A stretch of DNA of 64,000 bases from Beta vulgaris subsp. vulgaris. Its lineage: Eukaryota > Streptophyta > Magnoliopsida > Caryophyllales > Amaranthaceae. Shown here piece by piece: positions 31,546-42,860 of this stretch. Location: assembly GCF_026745355.1 (NCBI RefSeq), contig NC_079206.1, positions 34,178,653 through 34,242,652 on the forward strand. Direction: 5' to 3'. The notes under the pieces are model-generated. The model did no database searches and was not told the DNA's origin. It was given only the letters and a program-made list of their open reading frames with translations. The number at the start of each line of letters is the position of its first letter. Position 1 is the first letter of the stretch. The position numbers and the translations under genes were made by a program.

Positions 31546-31995
31546 TTGCAAGACATGCTCTCTCAATTGACATTAGAGGTGTTTAAGAAGAAGAAAGGGG
31601 ATGAGCCACGTTCACCAAGAGAGGACGACATCAAGCTTGGATATCTTCCCGAGTTTAATGGCCTAAAAGGTCCAAATTCGTTTTTGAATTGGGAGAGGGG
31701 TATGACTCATCTATTTGATCATAAGAACATGGGTGATTACAAGCGTTTTGATCATGCTATCTTGAGGTTGACGGAATATGCTAGTGATTGGCTTGATAGT
31801 TATCAAAATAGGCGTATGAGAGAAGGGAAGGAGGAGTTAGCCACTTGGACAGATTTGCGTGCAAAGATGAGGAAGCGTTTTGTACCTCAGACATATAAGC
31901 AAGAACTCTTCATCAAGTTGAACTCTTTACAGCAAAATCAGTTGAGTGTGGAGTCCTATATTTCGGAGTTTGAAAGGCTATGGGCTTGCGTGTGA
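31546..31995 (+). pseudogene. Gypsy-type gag
   Basis: The Retrotrans_gag domain is clear: YLPEFNGLKGPNSFLNWE, ASDWLDSYQNRR, TWTDLRAKMRKRFVP and SVESYISEFERLW. The frame ends at a stop at 31993-31995. The element's knuckle and protease continue in another frame from about 32065, so gag and protease are separated by a stop or shift. Confidence 0.87.
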
Positions 31996-32064
31996 TTGCA
32001 AGGATGAGGATGAGCAAAAATCTGCTTAGTTCCTCATTAGTCTCAAGAAGAAGGTTCTGATTTA

Positions 32065-32950
32065 GTGGAACTCCATCCATATGACACTTTTGATGACTTG
32101 TGCTTGTTGGCCAAGAAGGTTGAAAGGCAACAAGAACCTAAGTCTAGGGAAGGAAGTGGAGTAGTGGCGCCAAGGGTGGAGAGCACAAAGGCGGGGAATG
32201 TTGCATCTAGGGTTAGTAGTGAGGATCTTGCTGTATCTAACTTTGGCACTCAAGGCATAAAGAAGGCTCCAACTTTGATACAAGGGCATCAAACTATGAA
32301 GGAGAAGATGTGTTTCAAATGTAGGGGTTTTGGTCATTATTTGCAAAGAGAGTTCCCTAATAGAGTCTTAGTTTCTATCAAGGATCACCAAGACCTCATG
32401 GCTGTTGTTGGGTTTGAAAGGGAAGAGCACAAGTTGGAGGATGTTCTGGACGAGGGATTTTCGCAAGGAACTCCATTGTTTGAAGCTGAGGATGTCCCTA
32501 AGAACTTGATTTTACGCAAGGCTTTGATGGCTACACCACATCAAACCCACGAGCATGAACAAAGGGAGCATTTGTTTCAAACTAGATGCCTTGTTGGTGG
32601 TAAGTTGTTTTCTGTGATTGTTGATAGCGGTTCTTGTGCTAATGTGTGTGCATTGTCTATGGTTGAAGAGGCGCAACTAGCTACACAAGAACATCTATCC
32701 AAGGCCTTATAAGCTAAGTTGGTTGGATGAGAAGAGTGACATGTGGGTGAAGAAACAAGCACTCGTTTCTTTTCGCATTGGTGGTTACATGGATCAACTA
32801 TGGTGTGACTTGGTGCCTATGACTGCTTGTTCATTGTTGTTGGGACGTCCATGGCAGTCAGATAGGAGTGTTATTCATCATGGAAGGGACAACATCTACT
32901 CGGTTTTGAAGCATGGGGAGAGGGTTGCCTTGAAACTTTGCCTCCTATAA
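32065..32950 (+). pseudogene. Zinc knuckle and aspartic-protease region of the gypsy-type element
   Basis: The knuckle CFKCRGFGHYLQREFPN lacks the final Cys of CCHC. The protease shows RCLVGGKLFSVIVDSGSCANV, with the DSG catalytic triplet. After a stop at 32710, the shifted frame continues with ALVSFRIGGYMDQLWCDLVP and LLGRPWQSDR, the usual end of plant gypsy proteases. Confidence 0.85.
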
Positions 32951-33231
32951 GGGTGACGAGTGAAGCTTCGAGTAGGGCTTCTGTTGATACGCCTCATGTG
33001 TGCTTGAATTCGTGTAGGGAGGAAGTTTTGGAGGTGTTGAGTAGCAAGAAGGAAAGGTGTGCCAAAGTGCTACAATTACGTCAAGGCTCGACATTGGATG
33101 AGGGGGACTATGCGTGGCTGTCTTTAGATGCAGAAAAGGTGCACATCAACCATAAGCATGGCGAGCCTATGGATGAAGGGCCATTCAAGGTGGTGAAGAA
33201 ATTGGCTGTGATACACACAAGGTGTTGTTAG
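32938..33231 (+). pseudogene. Residual integrase C-terminal tail
   Basis: After the protease the frame has GDYAWLSLDAEKV and DEGPFKVVKKL, similar to the region after the gypsy integrase core (usually GDxVW ... ADGPFxV). The intervening ~2.5 kb of pol expected in an autonomous element is absent, consistent with an internal deletion. Confidence 0.6.
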
Positions 33232-33321
33232 GGCATGGGATTTGCGCCACATTGCAATCAAGTGACTTGGTTCCATGCTTGGACGCAACTTGAGGCAAGT
33301 TGGATTCTAAGGGGGAGAGGA

Positions 33322-33916
33322 TGATACATGTGGGGAGCATAAAAAAGGCACAATCTTAATTCTGTTAGGATTCTTATGAGGTGTCCTAGTTCTGTTAGGA
33401 GACTTTGTATTTTAATTGCTTTATCAGTCTTTATTTTAGGTGTTTGAGTGATGAAGGAATCCTATTATATTTAAGAGTCTAATTCCTTTGTCATTGAGTC
33501 TTGTTAAGAGTCTTAATGAGCTAGGATATGGTAATTCTTATCCTAGGTGTGGCTAGGTTTTTATCTTACGCGTGTGATTGAGTTTTATGGTTTATCTTAT
33601 TAGTTTATGTTTATCTTATTAGTTATTGGTGTTGATAGGATTTAAAATGTGTTGGGCGTGTATTTATAAGTGCACGAGCCTCATTAATAAAAATCAGTTG
33701 TTGTTTTGCTTTTGATTAAAGATTGTCAAGTGCATGTTTGCATTGATTTTGGTCGTCGTACCAAGAACACATAAATCGTGGTTTATGTGCATCTCCTAAT
33801 CGAGGTTAGGAAGAGATCCTCTAGTTCTCGAGGGAACATATATCTATCCATTCAAAGTTTCGATCTTTAGTATTAGTTGCATCGTTTTGGTTCAAAGCAT
33901 CCGCGAAATCACATCA
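33322..33916 (+). repeat. 3' LTR of the gag-protease element (595 bp)
   Basis: Homologous to 30700-31318 over its whole length with few differences, mostly small indels near the start. Ends ATCACATCA before AAAGT. Confidence 0.88.
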
Positions 33917-34319
33917 AAAGTGCTTTAAAAGGTTTTTTCTTGCAAAATTGAACGTCTAAAAGGTTTTTGTTTTTTTGCAAATTTTCCTATATTATATGCA
34001 TAAAACATAAAACATTGTCTCCTTTGTGGGTCCTTGTACTTAGATAAAGGGAATATAAGGTAAAGGGAGAAAAGGAAGAATAGAATAACGATAAGAAAGT
34101 GAAGATGGAAGAAGTGAAGACCATTGTAATTAAAGTGACACCATTGTCGTTGTGGTGAAGTTAGTAATTGGGTTGGTTCGAAAATTTTCATTTAAACTAA
34201 AATTTAGATAAGTCTAGAGGTTTAATGGATCTGGAGAGTTGTGGTGACAACAACATCCTTGACAAATCAGAAAATGCAGTGGTGGTTTTGTTTGATATAT
34301 AATGTGGGTGAACATTTGT

Positions 34320-34500
34320 TGAGGTTTGTGAATATAAGGTTTGCGAATTTAATGTTGTTGTATTAAATGTGTCGCAATATTGATTGTCAACAATATTTCA
34401 ATTGAATGGATTTTTCTTGAGAAAATTAATTGAGATTTGTGAACTTAATATTATTGTATTACATCTGCTGCAATATTGATTGCCAATAATAGTTCAAGTA
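34320..34500 (+). repeat. Imperfect direct duplication (~75 bp)
   Basis: GAGGTTTGTGAA ... GCAATATTGATTGTCAA (34320-34400) recurs as GAGATTTGTGAA ... GCAATATTGATTGCCAA (34431-34495). The surrounding AT-rich spacer from 33989 to 34710 has no other recognised feature. Confidence 0.6.
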
Positions 34501-34711
34501 GATTTGTGAAAATTAAATTACAATATATAATAAACCTAAAGCGTTACATAAATGAGTCATTATTTTTTCAAATCAAAGGTACGTGTTTAATTAACAAAAA
34601 TTTCTTAAATTTAAGTTTTTTTTTTAATTCACTAGATTATACATGTGTTAGAACCCTTGCTAGTTTTTGCTCATTAGCATAATAATTTTAAGGGAGATGA
34701 AAATATTGGGA

Positions 34712-35283
34712 AATAACCAAAGCCTACAACATAGCTGATTATATTGAATCATTATATGAGCTAGAGCAGCTAAATGCTAATGTTGCAGCTTCTTTTAGGG
34801 CATATAATCCTGCATGTATATGCATAGCTTTCATGAACGATACCATTAAGTCAGATGTCATTACAAATAACATGGCAGAAACTTTTAATGGTTACATAGT
34901 GAATGCTAGGACCAAACATTGATTTACATGGTGGAGGATATTGGAGTAGCTTTGATGTAGAGATTAGTGACTCAAAGACAACAAATGGAGAAAATGAGTT
35001 CAATATTATGCCTTAGGATACAAGCAATCCTAGATAAGGAAAAGGACAAAACTGTCATGTGTGATGTTATCCCCTCAACAAATATTATTTTAATGTAAAA
35101 TACTATCTAGAACAACTGATAGTAAACCTAGAAGAAAGATCTTGTACCTGCAAAATGTAGGACCATTTAGGTGTGCCCTGTTGCCAAGTTGTGGCATGTA
35201 TTGAGTTCTTCAACCAAGAAGCTAAATTTTATGTTCAAGAGTGTCATAGGAAGGATGCTTACCTAAGAACATATGCTTACCTA
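34712..35283 (+). pseudogene. Mutator-like (MULE) transposase C-terminal fragment
   Basis: An open stretch without ATG encodes ITKAYNIADYIESLYELEQL, then NNMAETFNGYIVNART, the typical end of the MULE transposase domain. After a frameshift at ~34920, SCTCKM, HLGVPCCQVVACI and YVQECHRKDAYL match the SWIM zinc finger (CxC...CxH) that follows in MuDR proteins. The His of CxH is replaced by Gln and a stop lies between. Coding similarity ends at 35283, where the next element begins. Confidence 0.83.
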
Positions 35284-35288
35284 AAAGT

Positions 35289-36181
35289 TGAACACCGTCG
35301 CCCGACAGGGCGGTTTTTCAGGAGTCTTAATTTTTGCCTTTTTTAGCCTGTTTTGTAAAGATTACAAATAGGTTATTAGTATTTTCAATTAGTCATCTTT
35401 TATTCTTCATTTTAGGTTTAAAACACTTAGTTTTTTTTTCTGTCTACCTATGTATTAACTCTTTGCTTTGAAGATTATAAAGATTGTGGATTTTGTTTCC
35501 ATTACTCTTTAATCATTCAGTATTCTTTCTAACTTTGTTTACTTTGATGAATTCTTCTATTTTCATTATGTTTATTGTGTCATTCATTATCATGAGTGAG
35601 TAGTCTTTTTCTAAGGCATAGTGAGGGAAGCCATGTATGTACCTATTTGATTGTGATTTAAAGTTCTTCGATATTTGTATTGAAATAGAATAATTTCTAT
35701 TGATTTATTATAATTGCTTCATTCATGTAATTTGCGCAATATCATTAGTTATGTTTAGCTAATAGGAGTTAAAACAGAAAGATCATATTCATTAGAGGCT
35801 TATTATAATGGGTAGATCTGATTATGTTGAGCGACTGCACTAGCATTTGTTGATCTAAGAGTGTTAAGACCCGACTGTAAGATTAAAAATATACTCTAAT
35901 TACTCGAACCTCAATCCAAGTATTTATAAATTGTATTGTAGTCATTAAATTGGTATAAGGATGGTGGACCGATCAAATGTGCTACGTTTTTAATTATTTG
36001 ATAAACTTTCATCCATCTGTGTTTTAGTTTAGCTATTAATCTTTCAACCAATTTCTCTCATGAAGTAGTAAAATAAATGAACACTAATCCATAGAAATCC
36101 TCTCCCTGTGGATCAACCCGTATTTGCCAGTTTCTGCTAACACCAGACGTCATGCACTTGCGGTATATATTTTATAACTCA
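35289..36181 (+). repeat. Probable 5' LTR of an Athila/Tat-like gypsy element
   Basis: The segment lies between the end of MULE similarity and a strong gypsy PBS. It begins TGAACACCGTCGCCCGACAG and ends ATAACTCA. The phrase CTCCCTGTGGATCAACCC near 36103 is typical of this element group's LTR end. No matching 3' LTR was found, so the left limit is an estimate. Confidence 0.55.
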
Positions 36182-36190
36182 TGAAGTTTT

Positions 36191-36208
36191 TGGCGCCGTT
36201 ACCAGGGA
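36191..36208 (+). other. Gypsy primer-binding site (tRNA-Asp type)
   Basis: TGGCGCCGTTACCAGGGA follows the LTR end by about 9 bp. It is one to two bases from the TGGCGCCGTTGCCGGGGA site usual in Athila/Tat-type elements. Confidence 0.85.
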
Positions 36209-36469
36209 GACGGCTAGTTTCTATAGCTTTTTGACTAATTATTTGAACTATTTCTACCGTCTCATTGGAACTTCAAGTTCCAAATGAGGTAATCTCACTG
36301 CACATTTTTCTTTCTTTCTTTTATGTCGAGGTCTAAAAAGAATAGGTACTCCAGTTCCAACTGATCTTGATCTTGAGAAAACCATCCGCCAACTCAAAAA
36401 GCAACAAAAGAAGAAAAAGCAGTCTCCTATTTAGGAAAAATCCACGGAAGGTCGTTCAGAACCAATCAT

Positions 36470-38024
36470 GCCTCCTAAGTCATTGAAGTCTTATGGGGTA
36501 ACTTTCCCTGATAATGTTCCCACATGCCCTACTATGCATAACAGACAAGCGACCAACTTTGAGATCAAGCCTGCCCTCATGAATATGATCCAATAGAACC
36601 AGTTTGGAGGGCATCCATTTGAAGACCTTGCAAATCATTTACAACGGTTTTAACAACTTTGTCGTACCGTTAAGCATCAAGGGGTCACTCCTTATTAGTT
36701 GAAGGTCGTGGTATTTGAGTTTCCTTTGAAAGACAAAGCGCAAAAATGGTTGAACAATGTCACTAAACTGAATGGAGTACTCCTATTTTTCAAGCATTCC
36801 TGATAGAGTACTACCCTCCTACCAAAACTGCAGAAATCAGACATAAACTTGTTACCTTCTAACAAAAACTTGATGAGACATTGAAGGAAGCATGGAATAG
36901 GTTCGAAGACCTACAAAGAGAGTGACTACACCACAACCTTGATAAGTGGTTCATTACCGACCCAAGCATTCTATAATGGTCTACAACCACATATTAAGAG
37001 TACAATTATTCATCTGCAAGGGGTGTTTTCCTAGATAAGAAGGTGGATGAAGGGTACGATTTTCTGGCCAACTTAGCAGCAAATGATCATAGTTCTTCCA
37101 GGACTATTACGAAGAGAAAGTTGGATTCTGGTGCATATGCACTATTATCCTCACAAGTAGCCTATTTGAGCATGAACATGGATGCACTAAAATCTTCGCA
37201 GTCTAGTACTCATCCTATGAGTATTAATGCAATGTCTTTCATGGCACCTATTACATCTTCCTACTGTGAGGTGTGTGGTATTCAATGCCACTTTGGTCAT
37301 GATTCTTCCCACAATCAACTTGACCCAAATCAGATGGAGCATGCAAACGCTTTTAAACAGAGACCACACAATCCTCTAACACATTCAACCCAAGTTAGAG
37401 GGATCATCCCAACTTTTCCTACAAAAGCAACAATGTTCAGAACCCTCAACCTATGCCACAAACTTCCTACCAACCACCAACTAAACCCCTGCTAGACAAC
37501 AATACTACCCCGGGGATCCTCATAATTCTCCTCCTGGTTTCAATAGACCTCCAGACCAAGGCTACCAGTAACAACCTTCTCAGAATGCCAGCTCAAAAGA
37601 ACCCACTATATCTAATCTGATGAAGATGATGATGGTTTCTATGAAACAAACTCATGATGAGAGCATCAAGGAGTTGAATAACACTACTAAACATTTGGAG
37701 ACTCAACTTGCTCAGGTAGGCAGAAATAATGCACAGAGACAACGAGGTCATCTACTAGGGCAACAAATTCTCAAAGAAACTGCTAATGTCGTCACTCTTC
37801 GTAGCGGTACACAGTATGATGCTGCACCGATGCCTACTAATGATTCACCATCTCCAGAAAAGAATGTTGTAGTGGATGATAATGTAGGTAAAGATAGCTT
37901 AAAAACTAAAATTGAGCATGGGAAAGCAGATGAAGCAGAAAAGCACGAGAAGAAGGTTACTGATTCTCCTACACCACCACTACCTTTCCCCCAAAAGATG
38001 AAAAAATCAAAGGTCGATCAATAA
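36470..38024 (+). pseudogene. Athila/Tat-like gag remnant
   Basis: Reading across stops gives NFEIKPALMNMIQ, NQFGGHPFEDLANHLQRF and FPLKDKAQKWLNN, the Athila-type gag core. FLANLAANDHSS and a CEVCGIQCHFGHD knuckle follow at 37043-37495. At 37620-38024 come ETQLAQVGRNNAQR and TLRSGTQYD, the usual gag end. At least four stops or shifts make it non-functional. Confidence 0.85.
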
Positions 38025-38039
38025 CTTGGTAAATTCATG

Positions 38040-38580
38040 TCTATGGTCTAGAACCTTGAGGTAAGACTTCCTTTCACCGATTTAATTTCTCAAGTACCTG
38101 TGTATGCCAAGTTTTTGAAATTTATGATTACTAAGAAGAAATATTTTAGTGGCATAGATAGAGTTGCTCTAACTGAAAGATCTTGGTAGTTTTCCCCATC
38201 CCTTGTCATGTAGATGCATTATTTATAGATAAGGCTTTATGTGATTTAGGTGCTAGTGTATCTGTTGTGCCTTTATTCATCTGTAATAAACTGAACCTGG
38301 GAGCTTTAAAGTGCAAACAAATTACTTTCAGATGGTAGATCACTCAATTAAATATCTCTAGGTATTTTAGAGGATGGACCTGTCAAGGTTGGATTATTCT
38401 ACATTCCTGTGGATTTTGTCGTACTTGATATGCAAGAAGATAGTAAGATTCCCATTATTTTGGGTATACATTTCTTATGTACATCAGGGGATGTTATTGA
38501 TGTTAAATCTAGCTCTCTGACTTTAAGTGTTGGTGATGATACTGTGACTTTTGCTAACTAATGTTATAAGTCTCCTATGC
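38040..38580 (+). pseudogene. Gypsy protease remnant
   Basis: Fragments such as KALCDLGASVSVVP (the D-x-G-A active-site region, about 38230-38270) and IPIILGIHFLCTSG appear in order between gag and RT. Stops interrupt the frame. Confidence 0.7.
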
Positions 38581-38879
38581 TTGAGCACACATGTTGCAGG
38601 ATTGATGTACTAAAAGAGATTTTTGGAGGTGCTTTTCAACAAATTCTACCAGATGATCTATTTAAGAACACTCTTGATTTAGATGGCCTTGAAACTGATG
38701 AGGTAGCAGACTGTAAGGTAATGGAGACTATTTAATCTACTTTCGAGCCACATGTAAAGAAGTTAGCACTTAATCTCTTACCTCCTTACCTTAAATATGC
38801 ATTTCTTGATGATAATGAGGAATTCCCTATGGTTTCCAGTACTAAACTCACATATAGCTAGCTTTCACAGCTTTTTACA

Positions 38880-41283
38880 GTGCTTCGCATGCACAAAAAG
38901 GCTATTGGGTATAATATTGATGATCTAAAGGGTATTAGTCCTGATTTTTGTATGCATAGAATGAATTTGGAAGAGGATCACCACCATTGCATACAATCCC
39001 AAAGGCATTTGAATCCTAATATGCAAGAGGTGGTGAAGAAGGAAATAATGAAACTACTTGATGCGAGTATTATCTACCCCATCTCAGATTCTAAGTGGGT
39101 ATGTCCGGTTCAAGTTGTTCCTAAAAAGTGGGGGGGGGGACTACTATTGTTAAGAATGATAGGGATGAACTAATTGTAATACCCCTCATGATTGCTTTAA
39201 AAGGGATTTAGCAGGCTACTCATTCCAACAAGATGCATCTTTATTTTAGAGAGCTCATTCTTAGTTACTCCATGGTTAAGCGTGCTTTATTGGGAGTAGT
39301 CCAGAGATGGGTAACCTCCTAGGAAGTTTCTCAAGGTGCACATGAGTAAGGACAAAATGCACTGGAAGAACTTATTTTTGTTATTGAGGAAAATTGTTTG
39401 CCCTGGATGCGCATTGGTGATGATATACTCGACTTCTGATGGGTCGGGTGTTACAACTGGTATCAGAGCAATCCTGCGACCACGTGTTGGGATGACTTTA
39501 AGGTCGTCAGGCCGAATATTAGGAGTCCTGGGGCCTAGTGGGGGAAAATTCTGGGGCTACATTGTCATAAGGAGGGACCCAGAGATCGTTAGGCTAAATA
39601 TCTAGAGTCTCCGACGATCAGTTTCTAGGCTGGGGGGACCCACATGTCGTATGCCGAATATGTGGAGTCCTCAGGCGCAACGAGGGAGTTGTTGTTCTCA
39701 AGTGAGGGTGTATGTATTATTCCTCATGATTGCTTTAAAAGGAATTTAGCAGGCTACTCATTTCAACAAAATGCATCTTTCTTTTAGAGAGCTTATCCCT
39801 TAGTTACTCCACAATAAGCGTGCTTGGCTGGGAGTAGTCAAGGCATGATTGAGGACAAAATGCGTCGGAAGAACTTGTGTTGGTTATTGAGGATAGTTGT
39901 AGGCCATGGATGCGCATTGGTGACGATAAAATCGACTCCAGATGGGTCAGGTGTTACAATAATTTCTACTCGTACTATTATAGGTTGGCAAATGTGTATT
40001 GACTACCGCAGATTAAACACAACCACATTAAAAGATCACTTCCCCCTCCCTTTTATTGATCAGACACTAGAAAGATTTAGCAAAACATAGCCTTTTCTGT
40101 TATTTGGATGGATATTTAGGTTTCTTTTAGATTCCCATTCACCTAGAAGATCAGGATAAGATGACGTTCACCTTTCCGTACGACACTTTTGCATATTGCA
40201 GAATGCCATTTGGTTTGTGCAACCCGCTGCTACATTTCAAAGACGTATGATGGTCAATTTCTCTGATTTCATCAAGAATAAGAGGGAGGTATATATGGAT
40301 GATTTTAGTGTTTATAGTTCTAACTTGATGTGTGTTTGAAACGCTGCTATGAGGTTAGTTTGGGTCTTAATTAGGAAAAGTGTCACTTCATGGTGAATGA
40401 AGGAGTGGTGCTTGGACACCTCATATCCAGGTGCATAGAACAAAAATTGAGGTGATTGAGAAACTTCCTCCTCTTGTGAATGTCAAGGGAGTGAGGAGTT
40501 TTCTAGGTCATGCGAGGTTCTATCGCAGATTTATAAAAGATTTTTCACAAATTGCGAAACCTCTTACTCAATTGTTGCTCAAGGATTCCACTTTTGATTT
40601 TATTGATGCTTGTGTAGAGTCTTTTGACAGGATTAAGGAAACATTCATGACTGCTCCTATCATACAACCTCGAGATTAGAGTCTTCCATTCGAGATTATG
40701 TGTGATCCAGTGATTATGCAGTTGATGATGTGCTTGACCAACGGAAGAACAAAGTCCTTCATGCTATCTACTAAGCAAGCAAGACATTGGATGAAGCGTA
40801 GATCAACTATGCTACTATAGAAAAAGAGTTATTGACCATTGTCTATGCTCTTGACAAGTTTCAGACCTACTGCATAGGTTCGAAAGTGATTGTCCACACT
40901 GACCATGCTGCACTGGAGTATCTATGGCTAAGAAGGAAGCCAAGACGCGACTTATTCGATGGATACTCTTATTACAAGAGTTTGATTTGGAGATCCGCGA
41001 TAAGAAGGGTGCTGAGAATATAGTTTCAGATCATCTCTCTAGATTGAGATTTGAGTCAAGCGTTGATGGCCCATAGATGATTCTTTTCCTGATGATCATC
41101 TCTTTGTTATGTCTACTCAATCCCCAAGGTATGCAGATTATGCTAACTATTGTGTTGGTGGTTCTCATCCTCCTGATTTGACTTACCACCAAAGCAAGAA
41201 GTTTTGTCATGATGCTAAGCACTACTATTGGAAAGACCCTCTCTTATACAAAAATTGCTCAGCTAGCTTATTCAGAAGATGTT
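38880..41283 (+). pseudogene. Gypsy RT/RNase H remnant, interrupted by a TRIM
   Basis: HKKAIGYNIDDLKGISPDFC opens the RT. WVCPVQVVPKK is followed, after the TRIM at 39175-39958, by GWQMCIDYRRLNTTTLKDHF. Then come MPFGLCNP, the catalytic YMDDFSVYSS (about 40294-40324), RSFLGHARFYRRFIKDFS, and the RNase H/linker parts YATIEKELLTIVYALDKF and [11 protein letters not shown]. It ends at SKKFCHDAKHYYWKDPLLY with no integrase. YMDDFSV fits Athila/Tat clades. Many stops are present. Confidence 0.88.
39175..39958 (+). mobile_element. TRIM (miniature LTR retrotransposon) inside the gypsy RT
   Basis: Two direct terminal repeats, 39175-39455 and 39709-39958, start TGTAATACC/TGTATGTATT and end GTGTTACA. 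TGGTATCAGAGC (39458-39469) lies 2 bp after the first repeat and is an initiator-Met PBS. The purine-rich AGTGAGGG directly precedes the second repeat. The 253-bp interior has no coding capacity. Flanks CTAAT/ATAAT fit a 5-bp duplication with one change. RT coding sequence resumes exactly after it. Total size is 784 bp. Confidence 0.88.
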
Positions 41284-42860
41284 TTTAGTGTGTCGTTAAG
41301 GCACTAAGAACCGCTTTCCAAACAATATTTATAGTCCTAACAAGCAATTACTAAGAGAATAGTAAGGGCAAGTCAAGGGTCGATCCACAGTTAAACAGGG
41401 ATTGGTTAAAGTCTATCAAGTCTAAACTACCTAATTGAAGGGTATTTGGAGGTTTGAAAGAATTTTGGTATCGATTAAGTCTAACTAATAGCACAAACAA
41501 GCAAATAACACGAGTTCAAATATCAGATAAAAGACACTAGAGTTAAGATTACTAGTATGAATAAGAATAGCCAATGATTGCTGATGCGATTGTGATGTAC
41601 GGAGATGATTATGCAAGGTTTAGTTTCCCTCTAAGTTACTTGAGTCCTCGCTCGAATGGTCCTCAAGAATAATCACTTAATCAATCAACTAAATCCTCTC
41701 TCGAATGGTCTTTAGTCAATTGATTAAGAGATTTAATAAGTTCGGAAAACCCCTAATAAAGGATCCCCTTAATTTCTACCCAATATCTTGGCCTAGAAAT
41801 TAAGTTGATTCTTAGGGATGATAAAAGAGTTCAAAATTCGATTTAAGAACATTTGAAATCAAAATACCAAAGTATAAATGTGATCAATATCTATCCTAAG
41901 GTTTCAAAACACCAAGATCAATGCATGAACTTCTCTAAGCATCACAATCACATCAACAACATATTTAAAACCCTAATTCATACTTTCACCCTAACCCTAG
42001 ATTATGAAACTACTCACTAATCATGGAGTTAAAGCAATTAAACAATAAATCTATGACTAATCTAAGGCTAAACATGATTAAATAATGATTAAACTAATGG
42101 AAATCGCAATTAATAAACTAAGAGAATGAAGATTTAAAATAATCTAAGAACAAAAACGAACACCAAAAGAATGAATTAAAAACTGAAACTTTGAATTAAG
42201 ATGAACGAAAAGTACCTTCAATATCAATGGAATCACAAACTATGATCACTAATCTCAATTACCAATGAAAACTAAAGTGTTTTCTCTCTAATACAAAACC
42301 CTAGAATGTTGTGTAAAAAGCTAGAATAAAGCGTCCGTCTTTGAAATAAAACAAAAACTCGTTAAATGAAGCCACGAGCTCCATTTTCCAGAAACGACTG
42401 GTGCAGGCGCACCAAACAGAGGTGCGGGCGCACCTCACCCTTCTGCCTCAAACTGGACAGTTCAACTTAAAACGAGCATAACTTCTTTGTTTTATATCCA
42501 AATCAAGCTTATGACCAGTCGTTAGAAAGATATCGAAACGTGCTTTCACCTCCAACTGGAATTACCTTCATCCGATTTGTAGTTTGAAAGTTATATCCAT
42601 TTGAAGTTCTCCGTTCAAGATTTCATTGTGCAATGTGCTCCTTTGTGCGAGCGGACATGGAGAATGGTGCAAGCGCACCATTTATCAATGTGTGCTTTGT
42701 TTTCATTGCTACCTTTTCCAAATTTACAAATCGTAGCCATCTTAGTAGTTTCACCTATATCAAGAACATGGCAAAATAAGGTGAAAGCAAATGTACTAGA
42801 AATTCGGTCAAAAATGACTAAAAATCTAGCAAAATATCACTATGATCAAGTATGATCAAG
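41284..42860. other. Non-coding sequence, probably a reverse-oriented LTR fragment
   Basis: Gypsy coding similarity stops at about 41283. The reverse complement contains CTGTGGATCGACCC (41383-41396 region), the same kind of phrase found at the LTR end near 36106, and paired GGTGCGCCTGCACC/GGTGCGGGCGCACC blocks near 42400-42440. Open frames have no recognised domain. An LTR of another gypsy family on the minus strand is my best guess. Confidence 0.35.

Larger units (their letters stand above)
30700..33916 (+). mobile_element. Non-autonomous Ty3/gypsy-type element (gag and protease only)
   Basis: LTRs 30700-31318 and 33322-33916 start TGATACATGTGG and end ATCACATCA. A PBS-like TGGTACCAGAGC at 31321 follows the 5' LTR, and the purine tract GGGGGAGAGGA at 33311-33321 precedes the 3' LTR. 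The 2.0-kb interior codes for gag, a knuckle, an aspartic-protease-like domain and then only a tail like the integrase C terminus. RT, RNase H and the integrase core are missing. Flanking AAAAT/AAAGT may be a 5-bp target duplication with one change. Confidence 0.88.
30416..33988. mobile_element. Foldback element split by a gypsy-like insertion
   Basis: The left arm 30416-30548 (AGAAAAATTTGCC ... TTCAATTTTGCG ... AACCTTTTAAAGC ... CACAAACTTAAT ... CCGGTGTG) is the inverted copy of 30631-30699 joined to 33917-33988. The retroelement at 30700-33916 lies inside the right arm. Without it, the element is ~360 bp with arms of about 130 bp. The termini resemble AGGAAAATTT, and flanks TATTAT (left and right) suggest a 6-7 bp target duplication, as for the foldback at 10178-10471. 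Confidence 0.8.
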
